Numbered from the stretch's first letter, positions 1 to 6,064 are shown. The stretch is DNA of 9,470 nt from Candidatus Stahliibacteriota bacterium CG08_land_8_20_14_0_20_40_26 (GCA_002774315.1 PEYP01000068.1:1-9470), one strand, 5' to 3'. Numbers and translations: made by a program. The notes: generated from the letters alone by a model not told the origin.

Positions 1-132
1 ATTTTTGATTAGTTCTCTAATTTTGTATATAAGTTTAACATAAATTTTGCAAAATGTCAAGAAAAAAATAACACTACAAAAATGACACTGCGATGTTCCC
101 TGTGGCAAATTTTTCTTTATAGTATATCAGGA

Positions 133-160
133 AAGTATACATTAAGTCATTTGTATACTT
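133..160. repeat. Perfect inverted repeat upstream of the transposase
   Basis: AAGTATAC (133-140) and GTATACTT (153-160) are perfect 8-bp inverted arms around a 12-nt AT-rich loop. The repeat lies about 95 bp upstream of the transposase promoter, in an otherwise gene-free AT-rich stretch (1-251). It could be a terminus or subterminal hairpin of the IS91-like element, or an operator. There is no T-run after it, so it is not a typical intrinsic terminator. Apart from this repeat I see nothing supportable in 1-251; an antisense reading frame there overlaps the transposase start and resembles no family I know. Confidence 0.5.
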
Positions 161-251
161 GGTGTTACTCTTCATTCGGATAGACAGGTTAGTCTTCTCT
201 TCGTTGGACTGTGGTGGGCATTTCTTAGTGCTGAATAACCGCAAGAATATC

Positions 252-280
252 TTGACAAAAGTGGAAAAATGTGATATACT
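252..280 (+). promoter_or_regulatory. Consensus sigma-70 promoter of the transposase
   Basis: TTGACA (252-257), a 17-bp spacer and TATACT (275-280) make a near-perfect housekeeping promoter. The expected transcription start, around 287-289, falls just before the TTG at 290. If that TTG is the start, the message is nearly leaderless; otherwise translation begins at GTG 323 or ATG 326. Confidence 0.8.
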
Positions 281-289
281 CTGTTTAAG

Positions 290-631
290 TTGAAATACAA
301 AAGGGAAATCTACTACAAGAATGTGATGGTCCAGATTTTCAGGGACCCCTGGTCCCCTTTCAAAGAGAGGCATCCGGAGTTAATTACGGATGTGATAGAA
401 GAGAATGTGCAGAAAATGATGGGTTGTGGCCTCTTTAAGAATGGATATTTTCTATATATGTGTTCTCGATGCGGTGAGGATAAGCGTGTTGCATTTATTT
501 GCAAAAGTCGGTTTTGTCTCAGGTGTGCAAAAGTCTACATAGATAATTGGGTCAACAAAATCAGAAAGACGATATTCACTCGGGTATTACACCGCCATGT
601 AGTCTTGACCGTGCCTGGAAGTCTTCGGTGA
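290..631 (+). CDS. IS91-family transposase, N-terminal zinc-binding fragment
   Basis: This is the N-terminal 113 residues of an IS91-type transposase, ending at an in-frame TGA. Residues about 60-90 carry a zinc-finger pattern, CSRC followed by CKSRFCLRC and a conserved NW, typical of the zinc-binding domain that precedes the HUH nuclease in this family. The following LHRHVVLTVPGSLR is the usual lead into the catalytic domain. The same frame continues after the stop into the remainder of the protein at 674-1522. Removing 629-652 would rejoin LR to GYFHTKEM, giving a contiguous protein of about 402 aa, the normal family size. The start is uncertain: TTG 290 sits right at the predicted transcript start, while GTG 323 and ATG 326 are alternatives, and none has a good ribosome site. 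The zinc-binding call is firm, but whether the fragment is expressed is unknown. Confidence 0.75.
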   Translation: MKYKREIYYKNVMVQIFRDPWSPFKERHPELITDVIEENVQKMMGCGLFKNGYFLYMCSRCGEDKRVAFICKSRFCLRCAKVYIDNWVNKIRKTIFTRVLHRHVVLTVPGSLR

Positions 632-652
632 ACTCAGCCGAACCGTCTGCAG
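629..652 (+). other. Probable 24-nt insertion carrying the premature TGA
   Basis: The eight codons beginning with TGA at 629 do not fit the family sequence, whereas the residues on either side join into a normal IS91 transposase segment. The stretch is flanked by imperfect direct repeats, GTCTTCGG at 621 and GTCTGCAGG at 645. They are exactly 24 nt apart, as expected if the extra bases arose by slippage or imperfect duplication. This is inferred by comparing the translation with remembered family members, not by alignment. Confidence 0.45.
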
Positions 653-667
653 GGATACTTTCACACC

Positions 668-685
668 AAGGAGATGCAGAAGATG
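668..685 (+). promoter_or_regulatory. Internal ribosome site for the C-terminal transposase fragment
   Basis: AAGGAG at 668-673 lies 9 nt before ATG 683-685 and directly abuts ATG 674, both in frame with the catalytic domain. It sits only 37 nt after the TGA, so ribosomes could re-initiate here and make the nuclease half separately. Confidence 0.4.
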
Positions 686-1522
686 CTGGCAGACAGTGCG
701 GTAAAAATGATAAAGGATGTAATCTCTATATGCAATAAGGGGATGAAGATAGAACCCGGGATAATCTTAGTTGTACAGACAGCGGGAAAGGCTTCTACAT
801 GGAATCCGCATGTTCATTTTTTAATTACAGAAGGTGGGTTAGATAAGGATGGGGTGTGGCACAATGTCTCATATATGGATTACAAGATGATACGGAAGAA
901 GTGGATGTATTATCTATTGAAAGGGGTAAGAGAGATAATGGGGGATGACGAGGAAGTAGAGAGAATAATAGACGAGATATACGAGGAAAGGGGAAAAGAG
1001 GGATTGATTATCTATGCAAAGAAGGAGAAGGTAAGGAAGCGAGACATAGTAGGATATTTGATCAAGTATGTGGCAAGTCCACCGATAGCGTTATCAAGGA
1101 TTGTGGGATACGATTTTGATACCGTGACCTATTGGTATAAAGAACATGCCACGGGGAAGGGTGTAGCGGTGACAGTTCCTGTATATGAGTTTATCAGGCG
1201 TATGATTCAGCATATAATGCCGAAGCAGTTCAAGATGGTAAGGCACTATGGTTTATATGCGAGGAATAAGGTATCAAAGGTGAGGAAGGTATTAGAGAGG
1301 ATTTTTGAAGGGGTAAAGGATGTTGCACAGGAGTTTAGAAATCTAATGGAGAGAGTGATTGCGCCGGGGAGTTATAGGGAAAGGATGATAAAGAGTTTTG
1401 GGAAAGATCCCTTTAAGTGTCCCAAGTGTGGATGTGAGATGCAATTGTGGGAGATATGGCATCCGAAATACGGGGTGATATATTCTTTTCCCGACGACCC
1501 CAGGTATGATGTGAAAGAGTAA
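674..1522 (+). CDS. IS91-family transposase, HUH nuclease fragment
   Basis: This is the catalytic portion of the interrupted transposase, a rolling-circle-type single-strand nuclease that cuts and rejoins DNA at the element ends. The HUH metal-binding motif is visible as HVHFLITEGG, with codons at 809-817. The usual YLIKYVASPPIALSRI segment supplies candidate catalytic tyrosines. A C-terminal CPKCGCEM zinc knuckle followed by LWEIWHPKYG completes the family signature. It is in the same frame as the N-terminal zinc-binding fragment, separated only by the TGA and 42 nt. Translation might start at ATG 674 or, better spaced from AAGGAG, at ATG 683; otherwise it requires readthrough. Without the zinc-binding domain it is unlikely to transpose normally, so this is most simply half of a pseudogene. 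Family assignment is confident; activity is doubtful. Confidence 0.8.
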   Translation: MQKMLADSAVKMIKDVISICNKGMKIEPGIILVVQTAGKASTWNPHVHFLITEGGLDKDGVWHNVSYMDYKMIRKKWMYYLLKGVREIMGDDEEVERIIDEIYEERGKEGLIIYAKKEKVRKRDIVGYLIKYVASPPIALSRIVGYDFDTVTYWYKEHATGKGVAVTVPVYEFIRRMIQHIMPKQFKMVRHYGLYARNKVSKVRKVLERIFEGVKDVAQEFRNLMERVIAPGSYRERMIKSFGKDPFKCPKCGCEMQLWEIWHPKYGVIYSFPDDPRYDVKE

Positions 1523-1569
1523 AGTATTTATGAGGAACAGCCCGTTAAGAGAGAGTGGAGGTATTAAGA

Positions 1570-1779
1570 ATGCTCTGGAGAAGAAAACGCCGGAAGAAAG
1601 TGGTCAACTCGACTTCTTTGGTGGAGTTTGTTTGTCCACGGTGTAAGTATGTCCTGAGAGTACCTCGCTAGGTAGTCAAGGACTTTTCTCCTGGTGGTAA
1701 AGATTATCATAAAAATGGCAAGACAAGTTTTGTTTGTACTAAGTGTGGAGCAATGATTCAACTAAAAAGTGACAAGTAG
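1570..1779 (+). pseudogene. Small zinc-ribbon ORF of the IS module, broken by TAG
   Basis: Starting at ATG 1570 with a well-spaced GGAGGT (1557-1562, 7-nt gap), the frame reads a basic N-terminus (MLWRRKRRKK), then CPRCKYVLRVPR, then TAG at 1669-1671. It continues in the same frame with a CTKCGAMIQL segment and ends at TAG 1777-1779. The two CxxC pairs, about 35 residues apart, form a complete four-cysteine zinc ribbon only if the internal TAG is ignored. Full length would be 69 residues. It lies 47 nt after the transposase stop and ahead of the terminator hairpin, so it was probably an accessory gene of the element. I do not recognise a named family. The good ribosome site and the preserved frame after the stop argue for a recent nonsense mutation or readthrough. 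An antisense ORF at 1564-1761 is taken to be its shadow. Confidence 0.55.
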
Positions 1780-1791
1780 TTTTTCGAAGTC

Positions 1792-1815
1792 ATCTCTCAC
1801 GAAGTGAGAGATTTT
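1792..1815 (+). terminator. Hairpin with short T-run after the IS ORFs
   Basis: ATCTCTCAC (1792-1800), loop GAA, and GTGAGAGAT (1804-1812) form a perfect 9-bp stem with a 3-nt loop, followed by a short T-run (to 1815). It lies 12 nt after the zinc-ribbon stop and 2 nt before the next promoter, so it insulates the following operon. It could also be the subterminal hairpin of the element's right (ori) end. Confidence 0.65.
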
Positions 1816-1817
1816 CC

Positions 1818-1846
1818 TTGACAAAATGGGATTTTTGTATTGTAAT
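1818..1846 (+). promoter_or_regulatory. Sigma-70 promoter of the lipoprotein-C25 operon
   Basis: TTGACA (1818-1823), a 17-bp spacer and TGTAAT (1841-1846). The predicted start, near 1853, leaves a leader of about 55 nt before ATG 1908. The first ten bases, CTTGACAAAA at 1817, are identical to those at the transposase promoter (251). Confidence 0.75.
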
Positions 1847-1876
1847 ATTGTTAGTCAGATAGGTAAAGTTTTGATT

Positions 1877-1910
1877 CTGGGAGTGAGTCTCCCAGATGGA
1901 GGTAGAGATG
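1877..1910 (+). promoter_or_regulatory. Leader hairpin beside the ribosome site that sets the ATG 1908 start
   Basis: CTGGGAG (1877-1883), loop TGAGT, and CTCCCAG (1889-1895) form a perfect 7-bp stem in the 5' leader. GGAGGT (1898-1903) follows, then ATG 1908 after 4 nt. The ATG at 1896 overlaps that ribosome site and lies at the hairpin base, so 1908 is the better start. The hairpin could stabilise the message or modulate ribosome access; no ligand-binding fold is recognisable. Confidence 0.6.
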
Positions 1911-2870
1911 AAGAAAGTGATGCTTTTTACGCTGATAGTGTGTACCTTTATTGGTATTCTGATTGGATGTGGAAAGAAGACACCGACCGACTCTGAAGGT
2001 GTGTCATACTGGCATAAGGTAGAAAGTCCGACTACCCAGTGTTTGAGTTCTGTTTATTTTGCGAGCCAAAATGATGGTTGGGCAGTAGGTGCAGGAGGTA
2101 CAATTTTACATTACAATGGGAGTAGCTGGGAAATGATTGAATCTCCAACCACGGGGGTGTTTATTAGGGTTCAATTTTTATCTCCCAATGACGGATGGGC
2201 AGCCGCCGAAGAAGAGGATAGTTGTATAATTTTACATTATGATGGTGATGAGTGGAATATCCATTCTAAGTTTAAACTAGGAGGACATCCTACAGATATG
2301 TTCTTTCTGTCACCAACAAATGGCTGGGTCACGGCATGGGCATTTGATAAATCATCTTTAAAACAAGAGTGTGCAATATACCATTGGGACGGCACAAGCT
2401 GGCATGATGTGAGTCCATTTTATGCAAATTTATACTCTGTCTTCTTCGTGGATGAAAATGATGGCTGGGTTTCCGGTCGCATTGGCGGAATGATGCCTAA
2501 CTACCACTTTGCACACTATGACGGCACTAAGTGGGATAGTATCCTAAGTCCCATGGATTTAACGCACTCATCATTATATTTTTTATCTGCAGATGATGGA
2601 TGGTGTGTAGGGCTTGGAACAGCACACTACGATGGTAGTGAATGGAAAGTTGTTGAGTGCCCATTTTTTGGTAGATTACTATCTGTCTTCTTTCTCTCAG
2701 CGAATGATGGATGGGCAGTAGGGAAGAAAATCTTACATTACGATGGTAGTGAATGGAGTGTTGATGAATCTCCAGAAGCAGTGTTATATTCTGTTTATTT
2801 TATTTCAGAGGATGAGGGGTGGGCTGTTGGAGAGGATGGGATAATACTTCACTACATAAGAGATGAATAG
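1908..2870 (+). CDS. Lipoprotein with seven GW repeats, probable beta-propeller
   Basis: A 320-aa exported lipoprotein. Residues 1-20 form a signal peptide (MKK, then a hydrophobic run) ending in the lipobox L18-I19-G20-C21, so C21 would be lipidated. The rest consists of seven repeats, each with an (N/D)(D/E/N)GW(A/V/C) core followed by I(L/Y)H(Y/W)(D/N)G..W. The cores read NDGWAVG, NDGWAAA, TNGWVTA, NDGWVSG, DDGWCVG, NDGWAVG and DEGWAVG. The last repeat stops after LHY, while residues soon after the lipobox (SYWHKVESPT) supply the missing W...SP strand, as in circularly closed propellers. This resembles Ycf48/BNR-like propellers, which act as binding scaffolds, but the specific role is unknown. 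Start ATG 1908 is chosen because GGAGGT precedes it. The gene lies 27 nt upstream of the C25 gene with no intervening terminator, so the two are probably co-transcribed. Confidence 0.8.
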   Translation: MKKVMLFTLIVCTFIGILIGCGKKTPTDSEGVSYWHKVESPTTQCLSSVYFASQNDGWAVGAGGTILHYNGSSWEMIESPTTGVFIRVQFLSPNDGWAAAEEEDSCIILHYDGDEWNIHSKFKLGGHPTDMFFLSPTNGWVTAWAFDKSSLKQECAIYHWDGTSWHDVSPFYANLYSVFFVDENDGWVSGRIGGMMPNYHFAHYDGTKWDSILSPMDLTHSSLYFLSADDGWCVGLGTAHYDGSEWKVVECPFFGRLLSVFFLSANDGWAVGKKILHYDGSEWSVDESPEAVLYSVYFISEDEGWAVGEDGIILHYIRDE

Positions 2871-2897
2871 GTTAACTTTTATACGAGGGGGTTCATT

Positions 2898-5693
2898 ATG
2901 AAAAGGTTTATCTTATCGGTGATTTTGGGGTTCATTTTTCTTTCCTTACCAAAAATTGGAATCGCCTCTGACGGTGTGAAATATTTAGTAATAACTCATA
3001 GTAACTTTACCAATAGTGTTTCTCCTCTTGTAAACTGGCACCACAAACGAGGGATTAAAACAAGAGTGGTAAGCAAGAGCAGCTGGACAGTGCAGATGGT
3101 TAAAAATGAAATTCTTGCAGAGTATAACTCACAGACTCCTCCTGTTCTGAAATGGGTGCTTTTGGTAGGAGATGTGAATTATATACCAGCTTATACTTAT
3201 TACTATGCCGGAAATCCGGCACGGCCTTACCCATCTGATGCCTATTATTCATTTCTCGAAGGAAATGACTGGTATGCTGATGTAGGAATTGGGCGCTTGT
3301 CGGTCCAGAATACGACCGAACTTGGTAATCAGGTGAATAAAATACTCAAGTATGAGAAGGATCCTTCTTTGGATAACTGGCTAAATAAATCGCTTCTGGT
3401 TGCCGCATGGGAGAAAGTAACTAATCCTTACTTTAAAATCTGTAAAGAGGGCGTTAGGACTTACTCTTATACATATTTTACACCCACTTTTGATGTTGCT
3501 TATGCCAATGATGGAGCTACAAATAGTAATGTAACCTCGTCTGTTAACAATGGCAGGAATGTGGTGAACTATCGAGGAGAAGGTGCTCCTCAGATGTGGC
3601 ACAGCTGGACTGGTGAAGAACCTCAGGGCTCCTGGACAAATTCTAACATCAATTCCTTGAACAATGGTAATAAGACACCAGTAGTATTCAATATCTGTTG
3701 CAAAACACACAAAATTGATTACTGGGGTGATTGTTTGGGAGAGGCATGGATGAAGAAGTATCCCGGCGGTGCAGTTGCTTCTTTAGGCGCTTCTGAAGAG
3801 AGTTGGTCTAAGGAGAATGATACCTATGATAAGGCTTTGTATTGGGCATTTTGTGGCAGTGAAAATACAGCTCACGGCTTGGAACCACCGATCTTCGACA
3901 TAGGGTGGGTAAGTAACTATGCAGCCGCCTATATGCTCGAACATCCCGATAGCTTACCCCAAGCTGAGGAAAATGTCAGGATGTATCTCTGGCTTGGTGA
4001 TCCTGCTATGGAGATCTGGACTGGTGTGCCAGGTGTATTAGATGTAACTTATCCCAGTGTAGTGAAAGGGAATATATTTAATGTTACTGTTAAATATGGA
4101 AGCACTCCTGTTCAAAATGCCCTTGTCTGCGTATGGAAAGGAAGTGAAGTTTATCAAACAGACAACACAGATGATAGTGGTATAGCATCTTTCTCGATAC
4201 CAATGGAACCTTACACAACTGCTGGATATATGGATGTAACTGTTACTGCTCATAACTATCTGCCACACGAAGACTCTACTTACCTTTATAGAGCTCCTAA
4301 GCTGACTGGTTGCTTTTTAATAAATGGTGAACTTTTAGCTTCTCTCCATTGGATATGGGAGCCTGGGCCATATACTCTTTATGAGTATAAGCTCTCGAGG
4401 TATATGAAAGGTTCTTGGCAAATCATATACACAGGAACTAATACCAGTTATACCGACCCTATCCCATTCTCCCCAGGAGAGAATCGGATATACGTTGTAG
4501 TAGTCTATTTCTCAGATGGTGAGCTTTCGTCTGGCAAACTTTCTATGACTGCTCCTGGGGGTTGTCCTTATGTCTTTAGCTGGGATGGAACAGAATTTTC
4601 AGATGATAATAATATCCTCGCCGGCTCAGGTAATGGTGAGAATGTATCTGATTTTTATAAATTAAGACAATCACTCATAGAAGAGAATGGAGAATATCGT
4701 CTCGAACTGAGAGAGTTTGAGAACGAGCACTCATTCATTGATATGGTAAAACTTATTGCCATTGACCATTCTGAAGATATAGATATTGAAGTCCTTGGAG
4801 ACAACATTATCCTGCCTTACAGGGATGCGATTGCACCCCTCTACTGTGTAGACCAGACTGGAGAAGATTGGACAGAAGTTATGGCAAACCCTAATGAAGG
4901 ATATTTCGAAGGGTACGAAGGTGATACTCTTACAATGAATTTTGGAGAGATTGAAAGTGGAAGATATGTATTCCTTCCAATGGCGTCTCCGAAGTCAGGT
5001 CCCATTGATGTTGCAATATATAACTCCGAGGCAGGCTGGCAGCTTATCCAGAGTATTTATCCCAGAGAGCACTCGTCTGTATCTCCGGTAGTTGCTAATC
5101 ATTTATCCAACGACAGCCTCAAGATTCAGCTTATCTGGCACAGTTACCATAGGCTTGAGTATGCCGGACTTGGTAAGATAAGAAACGCTGATTACCATAT
5201 AAAACCTTGCCCTCTTGTATCCGCTACCCACTCCGACATTGGTTCGGTGAAACAGAAACTGCTTGTTGATGATGAGAACTATGCAGAGCTACTACCCGGT
5301 GATACGATAACACTTGAGTTCGAGGTTGTTGGTATAGAACCTGGATGGGTAAGAGATTTCGTGTTTGTATCAAATGGATATTACTTAACAGAGGAAAACG
5401 GCGGTTCACAGACTGCGTATAGCAACATCCCTTTGGTTCATTCCCTATCACTATATCCAAATCCGGCAAGGAATGATATGGATATCAGGTTTGGTATTCC
5501 GAGAGAGGAGAGGGTGTCTATCAAGGTTTACGATGTATCAGGAAGAGAGGTAAAGACACTTGTAGACGACAGACTTGAGGCAGGTTATCATACTATAAAA
5601 CTGGATGGTAAGAATCTTCCATCTGGTATCTACTTCGCAAGGCTTGAAACCGATGGATATGAGGCGACGAAGAAACTTGTGCTGATGAAGTAG
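2898..5693 (+). CDS. Secreted C25 (gingipain-like) peptidase with type IX sorting domain
   Basis: 931 aa. Domains in order: signal peptide about 1-24; C25 peptidase-like domain about 27-374 (YLVITH start, LLVGD, YPSDAYYS, IGRLSV, then the active-site region); Ig-like domain about 378-465; FN3-like segment about 470-550; an unassigned domain opening CPYVFSWDGTEF at C556, to about 790; C-terminal Por/type IX sorting domain about 846-931, beginning YPNP at 853, with VYDVSGREV and LPSGIYFARL, and ending KKLVLMK. The last part predicts outer-membrane export and cell-surface attachment. In gingipains the dyad is the His of GHG plus a Cys. Here the GHG position reads YRGEG (E228), with a nearby H235, while NICC (C267, C268) retains a Cys. 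The enzyme may therefore be altered, use H235, or be inactive. Ribosome site GAGGGG (2885-2890) precedes ATG 2898 by 7 nt. A strong terminator follows. Confidence 0.85.
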   Translation: MKRFILSVILGFIFLSLPKIGIASDGVKYLVITHSNFTNSVSPLVNWHHKRGIKTRVVSKSSWTVQMVKNEILAEYNSQTPPVLKWVLLVGDVNYIPAYTYYYAGNPARPYPSDAYYSFLEGNDWYADVGIGRLSVQNTTELGNQVNKILKYEKDPSLDNWLNKSLLVAAWEKVTNPYFKICKEGVRTYSYTYFTPTFDVAYANDGATNSNVTSSVNNGRNVVNYRGEGAPQMWHSWTGEEPQGSWTNSNINSLNNGNKTPVVFNICCKTHKIDYWGDCLGEAWMKKYPGGAVASLGASEESWSKENDTYDKALYWAFCGSENTAHGLEPPIFDIGWVSNYAAAYMLEHPDSLPQAEENVRMYLWLGDPAMEIWTGVPGVLDVTYPSVVKGNIFNVTVKYGSTPVQNALVCVWKGSEVYQTDNTDDSGIASFSIPMEPYTTAGYMDVTVTAHNYLPHEDSTYLYRAPKLTGCFLINGELLASLHWIWEPGPYTLYEYKLSRYMKGSWQIIYTGTNTSYTDPIPFSPGENRIYVVVVYFSDGELSSGKLSMTAPGGCPYVFSWDGTEFSDDNNILAGSGNGENVSDFYKLRQSLIEENGEYRLELREFENEHSFIDMVKLIAIDHSEDIDIEVLGDNIILPYRDAIAPLYCVDQTGEDWTEVMANPNEGYFEGYEGDTLTMNFGEIESGRYVFLPMASPKSGPIDVAIYNSEAGWQLIQSIYPREHSSVSPVVANHLSNDSLKIQLIWHSYHRLEYAGLGKIRNADYHIKPCPLVSATHSDIGSVKQKLLVDDENYAELLPGDTITLEFEVVGIEPGWVRDFVFVSNGYYLTEENGGSQTAYSNIPLVHSLSLYPNPARNDMDIRFGIPREERVSIKVYDVSGREVKTLVDDRLEAGYHTIKLDGKNLPSGIYFARLETDGYEATKKLVLMK

Positions 5694-5719
5694 AACTGAA
5701 ACTAAATCTGCATCCAGAT

Positions 5720-5750
5720 AAGGGGGGCATTCAACGCCCCCCTTTATTTT
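5720..5750 (+). terminator. Strong intrinsic terminator of the lipoprotein-C25 operon
   Basis: AAGGGGGGC (5720-5728), a 7-nt loop and GCCCCCCTT (5736-5744) form a perfect 9-bp, mostly G/C stem followed by a T-rich tail (TTTATTTT). It begins 27 nt after the C25 stop codon. It is strongest for plus-strand transcription; the opposite-strand tail is weaker. Confidence 0.9.
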
Positions 5751-5901
5751 GCTTTACATCAGCCTCAACCTTTGGTATCCTTGTTCCCTCGTTTATTTCT
5801 TCGCCCATCTCTTCCAATATCATATGGATAATTTTGTGCATGATTTCATATCCATATGGATCCTTCGGACGGATCCTTCGGAAGGGGTGGATACCATGCA
5901 C
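5731..5901 (-). CDS. Possible 56-codon ORF or gene remnant, unknown
   Basis: Reading leftward from GTG (complement of 5899-5901) to TGA (complement of 5731-5733) gives 56 residues with gene-like codon use. It includes DPYGYEIMHKIIHMILEE and continues into NEGTRIPKVEADVK. The composition (amphipathic, rich in K, E and I) looks like real protein rather than noise. However, the stop lies in the loop of the operon terminator, there is no clear ribosome site, and an in-frame TGA lies a few codons upstream. A 13-bp tandem duplication (5858-5882) shifts the upstream frame. I do not recognise a family. It may be the tail of a decayed gene next to the tRNA. The rest of 5751-5931 holds nothing else I can support. 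Confidence 0.25.
   Translation of the reverse strand: MHGIHPFRRIRPKDPYGYEIMHKIIHMILEEMGEEINEGTRIPKVEADVKQNKGGR
5858..5882. repeat. 13-bp tandem duplication
   Basis: GGATCCTTCGGAC (5858-5870) is followed immediately by GGATCCTTCGGA (5871-5882), identical over 12 bases. The 13-bp unit would shift a reading frame. Just upstream, ATCCATATGGAT is a 12-bp palindrome overlapping its first bases. Confidence 0.7.
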
Positions 5902-5932
5902 CTGGGTCAGTCAGTCTGATTTACTTTTTTCC

Positions 5933-5961
5933 TTGACAAATATGAATATTTATGGTATAAT
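5933..5961 (+). promoter_or_regulatory. Consensus sigma-70 promoter of tRNA-Asp
   Basis: TTGACA (5933-5938), a 17-bp spacer and TATAAT (5956-5961) match the consensus at all twelve positions. The expected start, near 5968, leaves about 20 nt of 5' leader before the mature tRNA. Confidence 0.9.
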
Positions 5962-5989
5962 ATTTTATAATTTGGGAGGTTCCATCAAC

Positions 5990-6064
5990 GGGGTCGTAGT
6001 TCAGTCTGGTTAGAACGCTGGCCTGTCAAGCCAGAGGTCGCCGGTTCGAGCCCGGTCGGCCCCG
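5990..6064 (+). tRNA. tRNA-Asp, anticodon GUC
   Basis: The acceptor arms GGGGTCG (5990-5996) and CGGCCCC (6057-6063) pair over seven positions, including one G-U, with G at 6064 as discriminator, as expected for Asp. The anticodon stem CTGGC/GCCAG frames the loop CTGTCAA, with the anticodon GTC at 6025-6027. The T arm GCCGG-TTCGAGC-CCGGT is canonical. The 3' CCA is not encoded. The gene stands alone behind its own promoter. No strong terminator follows, so transcripts may continue toward mgtE. Confidence 0.95.

Larger units (their letters stand above)
252..1812 (+). mobile_element. Degenerate IS91-family (HUH/Y1) insertion element
   Basis: The module contains a promoter, an IS91-type transposase interrupted by TGA at 629-631, a 69-codon zinc-ribbon ORF interrupted by TAG at 1669-1671, and a 9-bp-stem hairpin at 1792-1812. 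Known IS91-family elements make no target duplication and insert next to a short tetranucleotide such as CTTG or GTTC. A CTTG occurs at 1817-1820, five bases after the hairpin. The true ends are not proven; the boundaries given are those of the recognisable module. Both ORFs carry premature stops, so the copy is probably non-autonomous or dead. A second copy in the genome would fix the ends. Confidence 0.6.

Noticed and set aside
74..373. Minus-strand ORF of 99 aa upstream of the transposase
   Set aside because: It overlaps the transposase promoter and start, resembles no family, and has no supporting ribosome site; taken as chance.
547..738. Plus-strand 63-aa ORF across the transposase break
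   Set aside because: It is an out-of-frame reading of the transposase; the real frame continues on both sides of the TGA, so no frameshift is needed.
3381..3710. Minus-strand ORFs inside the C25 gene (also 4038-4268 and 5224-5469)
   Set aside because: They are antisense to a well-supported 931-aa protein and show no domain signal.
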